From Paraburkholderia caffeinilytica (GTDB lineage Bacteria; Pseudomonadota; Gammaproteobacteria; Burkholderiales; Burkholderiaceae), in NCBI RefSeq assembly GCF_003368325.1, contig NZ_CP031466.1, forward strand, positions 2,542,001 through 2,606,000: DNA of 64,000 nucleotides, given 5' to 3'. Each line of letters begins with the position of its first letter. The first letter of the stretch is position 1. The notes beneath the pieces are model-generated. The model worked only from the letters and a program-made list of their open reading frames with translations. It was not told where the DNA came from and searched no databases. Positions 35,557 to 44,371 of this stretch are shown here, in pieces. The translations under genes and the position numbers were made by a program.

Positions 35557-36492
35557 TCAGGCGGTAGCAGACGCACGCAGGCGATGAACGGCCTGGTTAT
35601 CTTTGCCCTGAATGAGCGGAGTCAATACGATGTCGAACTCGATTTCCTTATACGCATCGGACTTCATTGCCAGCGCAATGCCGCCGGTCTTTTCGACCAC
35701 ATGCGGAATCAGATCCTCGCGCGTGGCGTAGGCGAAGTCGTCCCACATCAACGGGTCGCCCTCAATGTTGATTTGCGTCGTCAGCTTGCGGTACTTGTCC
35801 GTGGTGACGAAGAAGTGCACATGCGCCGGGCGGTTGCCATGACGGGCGAGCACGTTCAACAGTTGCTGGGTCGCGCCCTGCGGTGGGCAGCCGTAACCCA
35901 CGGGCATGAGGGTACGGAATTCGTACTTGCCGTCGGCATCCGTTCTGACCGCGCCGCGCAGATTGAACTCGCTCTGCGCGCCGGTCGGGTCGAAGTGCGA
36001 ATAGAAGCCTTTCGAGTTGGCGTGCCAGCATTCGACCACCGCACCTGCAACAGGCTGGCCGTCTGGAGCGGTTACCGTGCCGCGGATAACCAGCGTGCCC
36101 GCATCCTGGTCGGGATCGATATCGATCTTCGACATGCCGTCGCGCACCGGCGCACCGGCAACATACAGCGGACCTTCGATGGTGCGCGGCGTGCCGCCGG
36201 TGATTTCAGCCGCCTTGTCCGCCGCGTCCATGCGAATGTCGAGATACTTTTCCAGACCGAGGCCGGCGGCAAGCAACGCCGCTTCACCGTCCTGGCCAAG
36301 CTTGTTGAAATAGTGGACGCCGGCCCAGATTTCGTCGGGCGTCATGTCAAGGTCGTCGATGGCCTTGAACAGATCGCCCAGCAGGCGATGAACAATCTGT
36401 TTTGCGCGAGCACTGCCGTCCTCGCTACCGATGTTAGTCGCGGCCTTCAGCAGGTCCTGCACTTCCGTCGTATCGAACACTTTCACGCTCAT
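35557..36492 (-). CDS. catA: Catechol 1,2-dioxygenase
   Basis: A 311-residue intradiol ring-cleavage dioxygenase that opens catechol to cis,cis-muconate. It has the helical N-terminal dimerisation part, then the Fe(III) site: Tyr in GPLYVAGAPV, the GYGCPPQG region with the second Tyr, and the two His ligands in RPAHVHFFV. It is the first gene before benABCD on the same strand, so benzoate oxidation and catechol cleavage are coupled. A GGAG site precedes the ATG. catB and catC are not in the window, so muconate must be handled elsewhere. Confidence 0.96.
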   Translation of the reverse strand: MSVKVFDTTEVQDLLKAATNIGSEDGSARAKQIVHRLLGDLFKAIDDLDMTPDEIWAGVHYFNKLGQDGEAALLAAGLGLEKYLDIRMDAADKAAEITGGTPRTIEGPLYVAGAPVRDGMSKIDIDPDQDAGTLVIRGTVTAPDGQPVAGAVVECWHANSKGFYSHFDPTGAQSEFNLRGAVRTDADGKYEFRTLMPVGYGCPPQGATQQLLNVLARHGNRPAHVHFFVTTDKYRKLTTQINIEGDPLMWDDFAYATREDLIPHVVEKTGGIALAMKSDAYKEIEFDIVLTPLIQGKDNQAVHRLRASATA

Positions 36493-36668
36493 GTCGTCTC
36501 CTGAATCTCTCTATTTTCTCTGGGGTTAACCCTCGGTTTAGCAGCAGCCCTAATATGCCTGCGAGGTATAATCCTGTGCTAAAACAGAGTGTGAAAACAG
36601 AATAAGCGACGTTGGAAAGACCCGTCCAACACTGATTTAGTATCGGTCTATATCCCTGAGGTATTGAA
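36493..36668. promoter_or_regulatory. Divergent promoter region between catA and its LysR regulator
   Basis: 176 bases containing GGGTTAACCC, a perfect 10-base palindrome at 36523-36532, next to an AACC-CTC-GGTT dyad, and a TATAAT at 36567-36572 facing the regulator. The palindromes are candidate LysR sites controlling catA-benABCD; I find no clear ATAC-N7-GTAT box as described for BenM/CatM. Confidence 0.45.
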
Positions 36669-37592
36669 ATGGAACTGCGCCATCTTCGCTATTTTGTCGC
36701 CGTAGCCGAGGAACGCAATTTCACGCGTGCGGCACAGCGGCTGAACATGGCGCAACCCCCTTTGAGCCGCCAGATACAGCAACTGGAAGAGCTGCTTGGG
36801 GTGCAGCTCTTCCAGCGCGACTCGCGCCCGTTGCAGTTGACGGAGACCGGTAAGTTCTTCTATGCCCATGCGGTGCAGCTGCTGGCTCAGACAGCCGAGC
36901 TCGAATCAATGACGAAGCGCGTGGGCAACATCGAGCGCAGCCTCTCTATCGGCTTCGTGGGTTCGACGTTATACGGCATGCTGCCCAAAATCATCCGGCG
37001 CTTTCGCGACGAGAACGCGACAGTCGAACTCAGCCTTCACGAGATGTCGACGATGGACCAGATTAGAGCCCTGAAAGACGGGCAGATCGATGTCGGGTTC
37101 GGTCGTATTCGGCACGAGGACCCGAACATCCGCCGGGTGACGCTTCGCGAGGAGAAGATGATCGTGGCACTCCCGGAGGGCCATTCACTCTCACGCGTCA
37201 AGCCCGTCCTCGCCCTCAGCGACCTGGTCAATGAAACGCTGATTATCTTCCCGAAGGCGCCCCGGCCCAGTTACGCAGACCAGGTGCTTTCCGCATTCCA
37301 GGACCGGGCTCTCAAGCCTCGCCGGATATATGAAGTACGTGAGTTGCAGATTGCGCTAGGTCTGGTAGCAGCGGGGGAAGGAATCTCTGTCGTGCCGAGC
37401 AGCGTGTACGGTCTTAAGCGAGACGACGTGAGCTATAAGGAACTGGACGACCCGACGCTGGTTTCCCCCATCATCATGAGCATGCGAGCGCTCGACGAAT
37501 CGCGGGACCTTCGGGAGATGCTTGAACTCGTCTATCGGCTGTACGAGGAGGAAAAGATTCCTTATGTACCCCGTACCGAATGGGGGCGGTGA
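36669..37592 (+). CDS. LysR family regulator, CatR/BenM-like
   Basis: A 307-residue LysR protein. The start MELRHLRYFVAVAEERNFTRAAQRLNMAQPPLSRQIQQLEE is nearly diagnostic of the CatR/CatM/BenM/ClcR group, and VGSTLYGMLPKIIRRFR starts the effector domain. Such proteins activate catabolic operons on binding cis,cis-muconate and, in BenM, benzoate. It is divergent from catA-benABCD and very likely activates them. Ligand choice cannot be fixed from sequence alone. Confidence 0.93.
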   Translation: MELRHLRYFVAVAEERNFTRAAQRLNMAQPPLSRQIQQLEELLGVQLFQRDSRPLQLTETGKFFYAHAVQLLAQTAELESMTKRVGNIERSLSIGFVGSTLYGMLPKIIRRFRDENATVELSLHEMSTMDQIRALKDGQIDVGFGRIRHEDPNIRRVTLREEKMIVALPEGHSLSRVKPVLALSDLVNETLIIFPKAPRPSYADQVLSAFQDRALKPRRIYEVRELQIALGLVAAGEGISVVPSSVYGLKRDDVSYKELDDPTLVSPIIMSMRALDESRDLREMLELVYRLYEEEKIPYVPRTEWGR

Positions 37593-37639
37593 TGCCGTGC
37601 GAGCGGCATTTCAGTGCGGATTCGTCGCTTTGAAATCGA

Positions 37640-37659
37640 CGTGAGGCAAGCGCCTCACG
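37640..37659. terminator. Hairpin between convergent LysR and chemoreceptor genes
   Basis: Perfect eight-base-pair stem CGTGAGGC-AAGC-GCCTCACG in the 82-base gap between the two convergent genes; a second shorter stem ATGCCG-N6-CGGCAT lies at about 37593. No T-run, so efficiency is uncertain; position suggests a bidirectional stop. Confidence 0.5.
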
Positions 37660-37674
37660 CCGCACACCGACAAC

Positions 37675-39216
37675 CTATTGGCCGCCCACCCGAAAGACCG
37701 CCGCCACGGAACGCAGGCGCCCTGCCTGTTCGTCAAGCGACGCCGCAGCCGCAGCCGCCTGCTCCACCAGTGCGGCATTCTGCTGCGTCACTTCATCCAT
37801 CTGCGACACCGCCCGGCTGACCTGCTCAATGCCCGTGCTCTGCTCATCCGACGCGGAGGAAATCTCACCCATGATGTCGGTTACGCGGCGAATCGACTGC
37901 TCGATCTCGGCCATCCGGCCACCTGCCACCTCGACCAGCCGGGTGCCGCCGCTGACATTCGCCACCGATGCCTGGATCAGGCTCTTGATATCTTTCGCGG
38001 CTGCGGCGCTGCGTTGCGCAAGGGCACGGACCTCGCCTGCCACGACGGCAAAACCGCGCCCCTCCTCGCCTGCCCGCGCGGCTTCGACAGCGGCATTGAG
38101 CGCGAGGATGTTGGTTTGAAAAGCAATGGCTTCGATAACCGAGGTAATCTCGGCGATCTTTTTCGACTCGCTCTCGATCTGCTTCATCGTCCCGACCACT
38201 TCCTGCACTGCGGAACCCCCACGCGCCGTGGCCTCGGTTGCGGCATTGGCAAGCTCGTTTGCCTGCTTTGCATTGTCCGCGTTCTGCTTAACGGTTGCCG
38301 TAATCTGCTCCATGCTGGCAGCCGTTTCCTGCAATGACGCCGCCTGCTCTTCAGTACGCTGGGACAGATCGAGGTTGCCTTGCGCGATTTCGCCTGACCC
38401 TGTCGCGATCGAATAACTCGCCGACTGAATCTCGGACACGATGACCGCGAGCTTCGATTTCATGTCGTTCAACACGTGTAGCAGGCTGCCCGGTGACGCT
38501 CGTCCCACTTCGACCTCGACGGCCAGATTGCCGTCCGCGATCTGTGTGGCGATATGCGCCGCATAGGCAGGCTCGCCGCCGAGCGTCCTCTTCACGCCGC
38601 GCATCGTCGCCCATGCGATCGCGCCAACCGCGGTGAAGATGACGGCTGCAATGGAACCCAGAACGATGGCGAGCTTCATGAATGCAGCGTTGATGTCGTC
38701 ATAGAAAAAGCCCGTGCCGATCCACCAGTCCCAATCGGGTATCGCAACCACGCCCTGCAATTTCGGCTCCGGGTCGGCATCCGGCGAGCGCTTCACGAGG
38801 ACGTCGACGAGCGCAATATGCGAGGCCGCCATGCCCTCACGGTAAGCCTCGCTGTCGGTCAACCCTGTCGTGGTTTTGTTGCCCTTCGCCCTCGTCCCGA
38901 TGAACTTCGCATTCGGGTGGACCAGATTCACGCCATCGGCCGTGGTGACCCAGTAGTAGCTTTTCGTGTTCGCATTGAGCTGGGAGACGGCGTCCTTGGC
39001 TGCCTGTTGGGCCTGGTCGCGCGTCAGCACGCCACGCGACTGCAGGTCGTGGTAGTGATTGACGAGATGTTCGGCTTTCGTCAGAAGAATAACGATCTGT
39101 TCCCGCCGGCTGTCGACAAGCGAGCTGCGTACAGTCTGAACGGCGGTCGCCGCAACGAGTACGACGCCGAGCAAGGCCGCGACGACCAGAGCCAGCAATC
39201 TGGTGGACAACTTCAT
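37675..39216 (-). CDS. Methyl-accepting chemotaxis protein with single Cache sensor domain
   Basis: A 513-residue chemoreceptor. Membrane helix 1 (residues about 8-30), a periplasmic sCache_2-type domain ([22 protein letters not shown] and the closing [17 protein letters not shown]), membrane helix 2 (about 185-208), a HAMP domain, then the signalling domain with [20 protein letters not shown]. It lies beside the benzoate genes and so may sense an aromatic or organic acid, but sCache_2 ligands range widely. It is convergent with the CatR-like gene. A GCCGTTAA (7/8 of the sigma-28 -10 box) lies 35 bases upstream, with a poor -35. Confidence 0.95.
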   Translation of the reverse strand: MKLSTRLLALVVAALLGVVLVAATAVQTVRSSLVDSRREQIVILLTKAEHLVNHYHDLQSRGVLTRDQAQQAAKDAVSQLNANTKSYYWVTTADGVNLVHPNAKFIGTRAKGNKTTTGLTDSEAYREGMAASHIALVDVLVKRSPDADPEPKLQGVVAIPDWDWWIGTGFFYDDINAAFMKLAIVLGSIAAVIFTAVGAIAWATMRGVKRTLGGEPAYAAHIATQIADGNLAVEVEVGRASPGSLLHVLNDMKSKLAVIVSEIQSASYSIATGSGEIAQGNLDLSQRTEEQAASLQETAASMEQITATVKQNADNAKQANELANAATEATARGGSAVQEVVGTMKQIESESKKIAEITSVIEAIAFQTNILALNAAVEAARAGEEGRGFAVVAGEVRALAQRSAAAAKDIKSLIQASVANVSGGTRLVEVAGGRMAEIEQSIRRVTDIMGEISSASDEQSTGIEQVSRAVSQMDEVTQQNAALVEQAAAAAASLDEQAGRLRSVAAVFRVGGQ

Positions 39217-39579
39217 GTGAACGCCTCAATTTCTTAACCGTCTGGTACATTTAACGGCATTCACAACGCGCTTCTTCAAGCTTTCTGACCCAGGACAAAC
39301 CCTTGGTTAGTTGCACGTCCGTGACATGAGGGATGACTTGAAACGACACCGTCAAGTTGACGGGGGCAGGCTGCGTTCTCGGTTCAAGCGCAGTTGTCCT
39401 GATTAGATGACGTTGCCGCTACGGTAGCGACCGTCTTCAACGAACTGGGGACTAGAAATAAACTGATGGATTTTGCGCGCGCCGGGCTGTCAACGGGTGA
39501 CGCCCAGCGGCGCATATCAAAAGCGGATTGCCGTGGCGGCATCACAACACGCCGCCACGACGCTCGCTACACTCGCCGG
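39217..39579. other. 363-base intergenic region between chemoreceptor and porin
   Basis: No gene seen. On the minus strand, GCCGTTAA (39258-39251) resembles the flagellar sigma-28 -10 box. The remainder is the chemoreceptor leader and the 3' flank of the porin gene. Confidence 0.5.
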
Positions 39580-40779
39580 TCAGAACCGGTGAATGATGCC
39601 CACGCCCGCCGCGAACTGGCTGCGCGACGAGGACGGCGCGCTGTTCTGGCCGTCGCCGATATCGGCCGTTGCGTTGATGATGCTCGTGCCGTTCGTGGCG
39701 ATCGTCTGGCCACTTGCACGCTGATAAGCTTCCAGCGCGTACAGACCGGTGCGCTTGGAGAGGCTGTAGTACTGCGAGAGGTTGAACTGCTGGTAGCGGG
39801 CTGCGCTCGAAATGCCGTTCGACTCCGTAGCGCGCGTGTAGCTATAGCCCGCGGCCAGGTCCAGCGCCGACAGCGGCTTGAAGTGCAGCACGGCGCCAGC
39901 TGTGTTGAACGTAGCCTGGCTGCGGAACTTGGAATTCACGCCCGGAATATATTGCACGTTCGAGTACGAGAACGAGACGTCCCACTGCGAGCTGAACGCA
40001 TAGCCGCCCGTCACCGCAACGCGCTGTTGCGCCTGCGCCGTCTGGTAACCGTTGTTGATACCCGACACAGCCGTCTGCGCGCCGGCATTCGAGGTCGTGG
40101 AGTCCGTGCCCCACGTACCGCCGCCCGACGTCGAGTTGTTGATGCGCTGGTAGCCTGCCGCGATCCCGAACGGACCGTTCAGGTACTGGATCGCCGCGCT
40201 ATACGTCGAACCGGCATTGAGACGGCCCGCCACGCCGCCCAGCGCATACGAGCCGCTCACCGTCAGGCCGTGCATGCTCGGCGACGTGTACACCAGCGAG
40301 TTATTCACGCGGTACAGCGTATCCAGCGAATCGATATCGCCCGGGTGCGCGCCGTATGCGCCCGTCAGCCACGTGGTCGGGCTATACGGCGACAGCAGCG
40401 TGTAGTACGACGTGTACTGGCGGCCGGCGGTGAACGTACCGTAGGTGGCATTGGTCACGCCGACATACGCCTGCCGGTTGAACGCCAGACCGGAAACGGA
40501 CTGTGCGCCGGTTGCGCTGTTGAAGCCCTCTTCCAACTGGAAGATCGCCTTCGTGCCGCCACCCAGATCCTCACCGCCCTTCAGGCCGAAGCGGCTGCCC
40601 GCCCAGACGCCGTTCACCATCTTGACGACCGAACGGCCACCGGTCGTCGAACCGAGCGACGTCTGGCTGCTCTGATAACCGATCCCCGCGTCGACGATCC
40701 CGTACAGCGTCACGCTGCTTTGAGCGTGCGCGCCGAGGGCGACCAACCCAAGGGCCGAGGTTGCTAGTGCCTTTTTCAT
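39580..40779 (-). CDS. Gram-negative porin, general diffusion type
   Basis: A 399-residue outer-membrane porin. Signal peptide MKKALATSALGLVALGAHAQ, mature start SSVTLYGIVDAGIGY, the landmarks SRFGLKGGEDLGGGTKAIFQLEEGF and FNRQAYVGVTNATYGTFTAGRQ, and a final IIHRF with terminal Phe. It is a Burkholderiales OpcP/OmpC-like trimeric porin with 16 strands. It lies near the benzoate module but alone in its transcript, and is more likely a general porin than a dedicated one. Confidence 0.95.
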   Translation of the reverse strand: MKKALATSALGLVALGAHAQSSVTLYGIVDAGIGYQSSQTSLGSTTGGRSVVKMVNGVWAGSRFGLKGGEDLGGGTKAIFQLEEGFNSATGAQSVSGLAFNRQAYVGVTNATYGTFTAGRQYTSYYTLLSPYSPTTWLTGAYGAHPGDIDSLDTLYRVNNSLVYTSPSMHGLTVSGSYALGGVAGRLNAGSTYSAAIQYLNGPFGIAAGYQRINNSTSGGGTWGTDSTTSNAGAQTAVSGINNGYQTAQAQQRVAVTGGYAFSSQWDVSFSYSNVQYIPGVNSKFRSQATFNTAGAVLHFKPLSALDLAAGYSYTRATESNGISSAARYQQFNLSQYYSLSKRTGLYALEAYQRASGQTIATNGTSIINATADIGDGQNSAPSSSRSQFAAGVGIIHRF

Positions 40780-41137
40780 TTCTGCTCCACTGTAAAAAAT
40801 CTTTTCTTAATCTCTAACACCAGTCATCGCCCCGGGAATCCAAGGTGTGCAAAGCCTGGCCGGCTCAGCATGCCGGTACAAATGCGAAGATGGGTGAGCA
40901 CCGAGCGGCGCCTGGATTTGCAAACCAGCCCGAAGTGTCGTTCAAACGCGATCCGACGTCTTTCAGGGTTTGTACGTATTTTGTACGATCTAGTTAGTTT
41001 TTTTGTTCTGGTGTAGCACCGGTTGAGCCTGGACGCGCGGTCACCATCAATTCGCCCGGCTCCCTTACTGGCGGCGGGATCGCGTTCCGACCAGCGGGAA
41101 CGCCTTCCGTCTGCTCAAACAGACAACGCCGTTCCCG
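40780..41137. other. 358-base region upstream of the porin gene
   Basis: No intact gene. It should contain the porin promoter. A direct repeat TTTGTACG at 40969 and 40980 (period 11) might be a regulator site. The 3' portion runs into the MFS remnant. Confidence 0.45.
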
Positions 41138-41314
41138 ATGCCGGACTCACCTGCTGCGATGCAGACGCTCGCGCCGAACCCGACACGCGCACGGATTTCC
41201 ACCGGGCTCCTGCTGATCTCAACTCTGATTGGGCTCGGCCTCGGCACGACGCTGGTGGCGCGCCTGACCGACAAGATCTTCGGCTCACAAAAAGCGGCCA
41301 ACAGGCCGCATTAA
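41138..41314 (+). pseudogene. C-terminal remnant of an MFS transporter
   Basis: About 58 codons reading PDSPAAMQTLAPNPTRAR, then a hydrophobic segment ISTGLLLISTLIGLGLGTTL, then VARLTDKIFGSQKAANRPH and TAA. This matches the last membrane helix and the conserved GLGLGPT...LTD(K/R)xFG end of spinster-like MFS transporters, whose preceding helices are missing; the sequence before it is unrelated. It is therefore a decayed fragment. A short GCGGCC stem overlaps the end. Whether anything is expressed from it is unknown. Confidence 0.5.
41289..41309 (-). terminator. Rho-independent terminator, minus strand
   Basis: On the minus strand the six-base-pair stem GCGGCC-TGTT-GGCCGC is followed by five T residues. 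No gene with a convincing start ends here on that strand, so the terminated transcript is unidentified; it may be an old gene border. Confidence 0.55.
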
Positions 41315-41503
41315 AAAGCAGCCCAATTTAATTCACCTGCGCCTCTTTCCAAAAGCGCGTAAGGCAAGGGAAGCAAATTGACATCAATATCTTCGCCTTC
41401 CTCCTTGCGTATGGCGTTTCTCCTACGGTTAAATAACTCCACCTCATCGCGTTGCTGTCGACGCGCCGGGGCACAGTGAATTTCTTCCAAAAAAGGCAAC
41501 CGG

Positions 41504-41530
41504 AAGCCCGCTCTAACCAGCGGGCTTTTG
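41504..41530 (+). terminator. Rho-independent terminator, plus strand
   Basis: Nine-base-pair stem AAGCCCGCT-CTAACC-AGCGGGCTT followed by TTTT. Nothing I can call as a gene ends just before it; a small RNA from the 41.3-41.5 kb stretch or a lost gene is possible. Confidence 0.7.
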
Positions 41531-41706
41531 GCTTTCTGACGCCCGCTGAACGCAGTCGAGCGCATGCGATATCCGAAACGACTGCGTGCTCAATCCTTAC
41601 CAAATTTCAGAGGTCGCATTCGACAGAACAGATCGCGAATAGCACGGACGTGCGCATAGAATCATCGCTGCCTATCAGCAAAAACAGTAAAGACAGAGGA
41701 GATAAG

Positions 41707-42435
41707 ATGAAGCAAATAAAGGTATTCGGCGTGGCTGCCGCATTGTTAGTGAGTACGGCCGCCCAGGCGCAGAGCGCCGGCGATTTCGTTGCAGGCTTCG
41801 GCTGGTTTCATCTCGCGCCGCAGGATTCGAGCAAGCCGCTGACGGTGAACGCACTCGGCACGAGCGTGACAGAGACCGGCACGGGCGCGTCAGTGGATGA
41901 TTCGGACACCTTCGGTCTGACAGGCACCTATTTCTTTACCGATCACATTGCCGCGACCGCTGTACTCGGCGCACCGCCGAAGTTCCGTTTGACCGGCACC
42001 GGATCGCTCGCCGCGCTTGGGGAGATCGGCTCCGCTTACGAATGGAGCCCGACGCTGCTCCTGAAGTACTACTTCAACGACGCAAAGAGTAACTTCCGTC
42101 CCTACGTTGGCGCGGGCGGATCGTACGTCTGGTATAGCGGAGTGAAACTGAGCTCGGCGGTATCGAGCGGCAGCTTTTTGTATTCGCAAACTTATGGAAC
42201 CGCGCTGGAAGGGACCACTACCGCCAAGTTGAGCAGCTCGTTTGCGCCTGTCGTCAATGCCGGCTTTGCCTATAACATCGACAAGCACTGGTCGGTCGAT
42301 GTCTCGTTGTCGTATATGCAGTTGTCGACGCGTGCCACGCTGACTACCCAGTCCAAGGTAGGAACGGTGACCAGTAGCACGAAACTCAAGCTTAACCCGA
42401 TCATTTCCTACGTTTCCATCGGGTATCGTTTCTAG
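41707..42435 (+). CDS. OmpW family outer-membrane protein
   Basis: A 242-residue outer-membrane beta-barrel of the OmpW type. Signal peptide MKQIKVFGVAAALLVSTAAQA, then AGDFVAGFGWFHLAPQDSS, a repeated pattern of amphipathic strands, FRPYVGAGGSYVWYSGV and DKHWSVDVSLSYMQLST, and the terminal YVSIGYRF with Phe. OmpW proteins form narrow eight-stranded channels for small hydrophobic molecules. It has a good GAGGAG ribosome site. It stands alone. Confidence 0.92.
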   Translation: MKQIKVFGVAAALLVSTAAQAQSAGDFVAGFGWFHLAPQDSSKPLTVNALGTSVTETGTGASVDDSDTFGLTGTYFFTDHIAATAVLGAPPKFRLTGTGSLAALGEIGSAYEWSPTLLLKYYFNDAKSNFRPYVGAGGSYVWYSGVKLSSAVSSGSFLYSQTYGTALEGTTTAKLSSSFAPVVNAGFAYNIDKHWSVDVSLSYMQLSTRATLTTQSKVGTVTSSTKLKLNPIISYVSIGYRF

Positions 42436-42441
42436 CCGTGC

Positions 42442-42466
42442 TCCGCATTGCGCAATGCAATGCGGA
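42442..42466. terminator. Strong hairpin after the OmpW gene, terminator-like without T-run
   Basis: Ten-base-pair perfect stem TCCGCATTGC-GCAAT-GCAATGCGGA starting seven bases past the OmpW stop. There is no T-run, so it may be a processing or protection stem instead. Confidence 0.5.
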
Positions 42467-42497
42467 ACCCAGCGCGATAAGTGCCTTTAACCAGCCG

Positions 42498-42719
42498 TTA
42501 GTCAATGACGTTGACTTCAACGGCTTTTGGTTCGGTCAGTTCGAATGTACGAATCCGGCCCGCGCGGATGTTGAGCACGAGCCGGTCTATCGATTCGATT
42601 TCAAGCATTTCCCGTTCGACATTGCCGCTCGTAGCAGCGGCAATCTTTCCCTGCCAGTCGCGGCGGCGATATAGCAGCAAAATCACGGCGCTGGCGCGCC
42701 GCATGAAGAACTGTTCCAT
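42498..42719 (-). CDS. Small hypothetical protein, low confidence
   Basis: A possible 73-residue basic protein (MEQFFMRRASAVILLLYRRRDWQGK...). It is convergent with the OmpW gene. A regular spacing of hydrophobic residues at its end (DRLVLNIRAGRIRTFEL) looks like beta structure, but I know of no family and the ribosome site is weak. It may be a chance frame. Confidence 0.3.
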   Translation of the reverse strand: MEQFFMRRASAVILLLYRRRDWQGKIAAATSGNVEREMLEIESIDRLVLNIRAGRIRTFELTEPKAVEVNVID

Positions 42720-43039
42720 CCCCGTGTCCGTCAGCCTCGAAGGCCCATTTCTCAATTCCGGACGCACCATAGCACGACGGTATCGCAGGCAGCGGGGCCG
42801 CAAAGAACGTGAAAGAAACGCTCACTTCATGACCGCCTGATCGGCGAGGCTCCGCACCGCGGACATCATCGGCGCTGTTGCGGTGGATCCAGCGGCCGTC
42901 GACTCAACAGAGCGATTTGAAAAGAACCGCGTGGCCCAACGACAAGCGCCACCCAGTCAGGTTTGGTAAGGATCAACGATGCTTGGTTCAACGTGGAATG
43001 TGTACTATTGCGTAAGGAAAATTCGGCGCATGAGGCAGC
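42720..43039. other. 320-base region without clear gene
   Basis: I see no gene, repeat or terminator that I can support. It should contain the promoter for the secreted protein at 43040. Confidence 0.4.
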
Positions 43040-43972
43040 TTGAAATTGAAACGACTATCTACTTCGCTTCGCATCCAGCTACTCGGGAAGGTTTCAATTC
43101 TTGCCGCCTGTTTGCTGGGTGCCGCAACTGCGCACGCCGATTGTCGACTCAAAGCCGCAGCGCCACAGGATCTTGTACTCCCATCGAGAATGCTCGCCGT
43201 TGCACCGGACATGCCCGTGGGTTCAACGATAGGATCGGTTCGCGTCGCAACGGAGCGCGATATTCCATTCGTCTGTAGCGGCATATCGAATGTACGCGAA
43301 GCAAAACTCACCGACACCTTCGCGCCCGTGCCGGGCTTCAGCCGGGTGTTTGCTACCAACGTTATCGGCGTAGGTTTGCGTGTCACCGCAAGCGGTGGAA
43401 ACTTTGCGGGAATCGACGATACTTCGCGCCCCGCACCCTACAAAGTTGCCGTGCCCGCGGAAGCGGACCGTCTAACCGGATTCGCACTCCAGGTGGACTT
43501 CGTCAAGACCGGTCCGATACAGGACGGCGTGCTGGCGGCGGGAAGATTGCTGAGCGTTCGTATCGGCGAGACGGATATCGTCGATGTCGACATCCCGGCC
43601 AACGCTATCGTTTTCGCCTCATCCCAGTGCGATGTGGTACGTGCCAACGGCACGGTCGCCACAGGCATAGGCACGAGGGGCGCGTTTTCCGAAGAAACCG
43701 TTGTCGTGCATAACGGCTGCAATCCGAACGTCAGTGTCATGATTCAATCGGCTCTGATTTACGGCTATGGCCATTGGCCAAACCTTCCTCAAGCGGATTC
43801 CAATCGGGGCCGCCCTGCAGGGGTCCCCGGTGTGCATGCCGACGCCTTCTCGCGAAATCTACCGGACGGAAGTTCCGCTGCCTTTGTGGGCGTTGGTTCC
43901 ATATCTGGAGGAAGTAGTTTCGCAGGCGGTGCAACCGGCGGACCAGGCCAGGGCCCGAATTTTCGTCGATAG
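43040..43972 (+). CDS. Secreted protein, orphan, fimbrial-adhesin-like N-terminus
   Basis: A 310-residue exported protein with signal peptide ending THA followed by a mature Cys-rich start DCRLKAAAPQDLVLPSRML. The early part (APDMPVGSTIGSVRV, then short beta-strands to FALQVDFVKTG) recalls the lectin domain of chaperone-usher tip adhesins; the second half has SSQCDVVRANGTV, which is like the start of a pilin domain, but the expected C-terminal strand is replaced by a Gly/Ser-rich tail. No chaperone or usher gene is near. Start TTG with GAGG four bases before. It may be a degenerate or orphan adhesin. Confidence 0.5.
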   Translation: MKLKRLSTSLRIQLLGKVSILAACLLGAATAHADCRLKAAAPQDLVLPSRMLAVAPDMPVGSTIGSVRVATERDIPFVCSGISNVREAKLTDTFAPVPGFSRVFATNVIGVGLRVTASGGNFAGIDDTSRPAPYKVAVPAEADRLTGFALQVDFVKTGPIQDGVLAAGRLLSVRIGETDIVDVDIPANAIVFASSQCDVVRANGTVATGIGTRGAFSEETVVVHNGCNPNVSVMIQSALIYGYGHWPNLPQADSNRGRPAGVPGVHADAFSRNLPDGSSAAFVGVGSISGGSSFAGGATGGPGQGPNFRR

Positions 43973-44371
43973 CGCAAACACCGGCACGACACATCTGCCG
44001 CCGGGTTCGTGATGCCGCGTGCCATCAAGACAGAAGCGCAACGACTGGCGGCCCTTGTTCCGAACTGCGAAGCGACTGTGCGAATCCGATAAGCAGAATA
44101 GAAGTGAAATGAGCGTGTTTTCGATAATCACGCTACGCCCGCCATGGCAGAATCGCCACGTGAACGCAGCCTTTTGCGGTGACCATCACGCATAGCGAAT
44201 TCTCGGGAGATGGTGGTTTGCCGGAGCGATGCGTTCCGCGACAACCGCGCCTAAGGAGGCGTCTTCCGGCACACAAGAACATGCACGCCAGCGACGTGCT
44301 CCCGGGTTGCATTCCCATGCACCTGTCCAGCGATCGACGGCAACAGCCAACATACGGTTCGGGCAATATCC
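43973..44371. other. 399-base region without clear gene
   Basis: Nothing supportable. Only short frames with atypical residue content are open. A weak AGCGTG / CACGCT hairpin sits at about 44112-44135 and could end the secreted-protein transcript. Confidence 0.45.

Noticed and set aside
34068..35567. Long open frame on the plus strand opposite benA (about 500 codons)
   Set aside because: It lies antisense to a certain benA; its residues are His/Arg/Val-rich and match no family, as expected from third-position GC bias.
34086..36492. benABC considered as anthranilate dioxygenase (antABC)
   Set aside because: A benD-type diol dehydrogenase overlaps benC, and BenA shows benzoate-dioxygenase-like N-terminal and central blocks; anthranilate oxidation needs no such dehydrogenase.
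39466..40767. Arg-rich plus-strand open frame opposite the porin (about 430 codons)
   Set aside because: Composition is typical of a GC-driven shadow; the porin on the minus strand has a signal peptide and C-terminal Phe.
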